Below, piece by piece: positions 5,523 through 5,704 of a DNA stretch of 5,704 nucleotides. Location: positions 1 to 5,704 of the forward strand of contig DEWO01000050.1 in assembly GCA_002363695.1 (NCBI GenBank), read 5' to 3'. The stretch comes from Prevotella sp. UBA3208 (GTDB lineage: Bacteria > Bacteroidota > Bacteroidia > Bacteroidales > Bacteroidaceae). Position numbers and translations under genes: made by a program. Under the pieces are notes generated by a model. It was not told where the DNA came from. It was given only the letters and a program-made list of their open reading frames with translations, and made no database searches. Position 1 is the stretch's first letter. Every line of letters begins with the position of its first letter.

Positions 5523-5677
5523 CTCACGACATCAACTGGACTCTGTGGCCATCCGTGGCCATAGGGTTCAGCGGTAACAAAACCGTCAACTATTCGGTGC
5601 GCATCGTCGTATCGTGGCTTCGTTGGCATTGGCACTTCGGATGGTATGAGGGCAACGATGATAAGGCTCCGTTCTGA
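5513..5677 (+). CDS. Small Trp-rich protein (54 residues), possible gene
   Basis: An ATG at 5513 opens a 54-codon frame that overlaps the end of the previous gene by 10 bases and stops at TGA 5675-5677. The product is rich in tryptophan (W9, W12, W35, W38, W40, W44), with a beta-like stretch NKTVNYSVRIVVSWLRWHWHFGWYEG (22-47) and an acidic end. The overlap, the residue make-up and the lack of any other frame filling this space favour a real small gene. Against it are the missing Shine-Dalgarno site and the short length. It is not a clear membrane protein, because the hydrophobic run is broken by arginine and histidine. No family recognised. Confidence 0.5.
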   Translation: MYVTHDINWTLWPSVAIGFSGNKTVNYSVRIVVSWLRWHWHFGWYEGNDDKAPF

Positions 5678-5704
5678 CCTCATCCCTCAGACGTAACAAA
5701 CAGA

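Noticed and set aside
5546..5561. TGGCCA-TCCG-TGGCCA hairpin
   Set aside because: The unit is itself a palindrome, so direct and inverted readings coincide. It lies within a likely coding frame (Leu-Trp-Pro-Ser-Val-Ala) and has no T tract; probably chance.

Overview
The window reads as part of the packaging (head-gene) region of a tailed phage or prophage, probably from a Bacteroidota host (Bacteroidales such as Bacteroides, Prevotella or Alistipes relatives). The host guess rests on three things: the style of the packaging genes and of several hypothetical proteins, A-rich leaders with few strong Shine-Dalgarno sites, and a 9-bp CACGAATTT-type tandem repeat of a kind I associate with Bacteroidota intergenic DNA. 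No host gene, tRNA, rRNA, CRISPR array, integrase or insertion sequence is visible, so integrated and free phage cannot be told apart. All supported genes are on the + strand and tightly packed. Long open frames on the - strand lie opposite GC-rich genes and look like shadows.

Layout. Positions 3-116 are the tail end of an unrecognised gene that overlaps the next start by ATGA. Positions 113-820 encode an HNH endonuclease with an unusual C-terminal extension. Positions 821-1020 are the only sizeable non-coding stretch and hold a perfect 6-bp dyad within a set of mutually exclusive small hairpins. At 1021-3748 come three overlapping genes: a cysteine-rich 115-residue protein of unknown function, a P27-like small terminase subunit (TerS) and the large terminase subunit (TerL). 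HNH protein, TerS and TerL together are a known DNA-packaging set: TerS recognises the genome end, TerL pumps and cuts DNA, and the HNH protein assists cutting.

After TerL one would expect a portal gene. Instead there is a block of five small genes (3791-5677): a 103-residue acidic helical protein, a 141-residue phage-type hypothetical, a DUF4406 protein (nucleoside 2-deoxyribosyltransferase-like fold), a 196-residue charged protein and a 54-residue Trp-rich protein. The first and fourth are preceded by almost the same ~35-bp leader, which includes the ribosome-binding site and the first codons, although the proteins then diverge. The first copy is preceded by three 9-bp tandem repeats. This repeated leader, with the visibly more AT-rich composition of some cassette genes, is the most striking feature. 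It suggests that accessory genes have been inserted or duplicated downstream of terL with their translation start signal attached.

Functions are well supported only for TerL and the HNH protein, moderately for TerS and the DUF4406 protein, and not at all for the rest.
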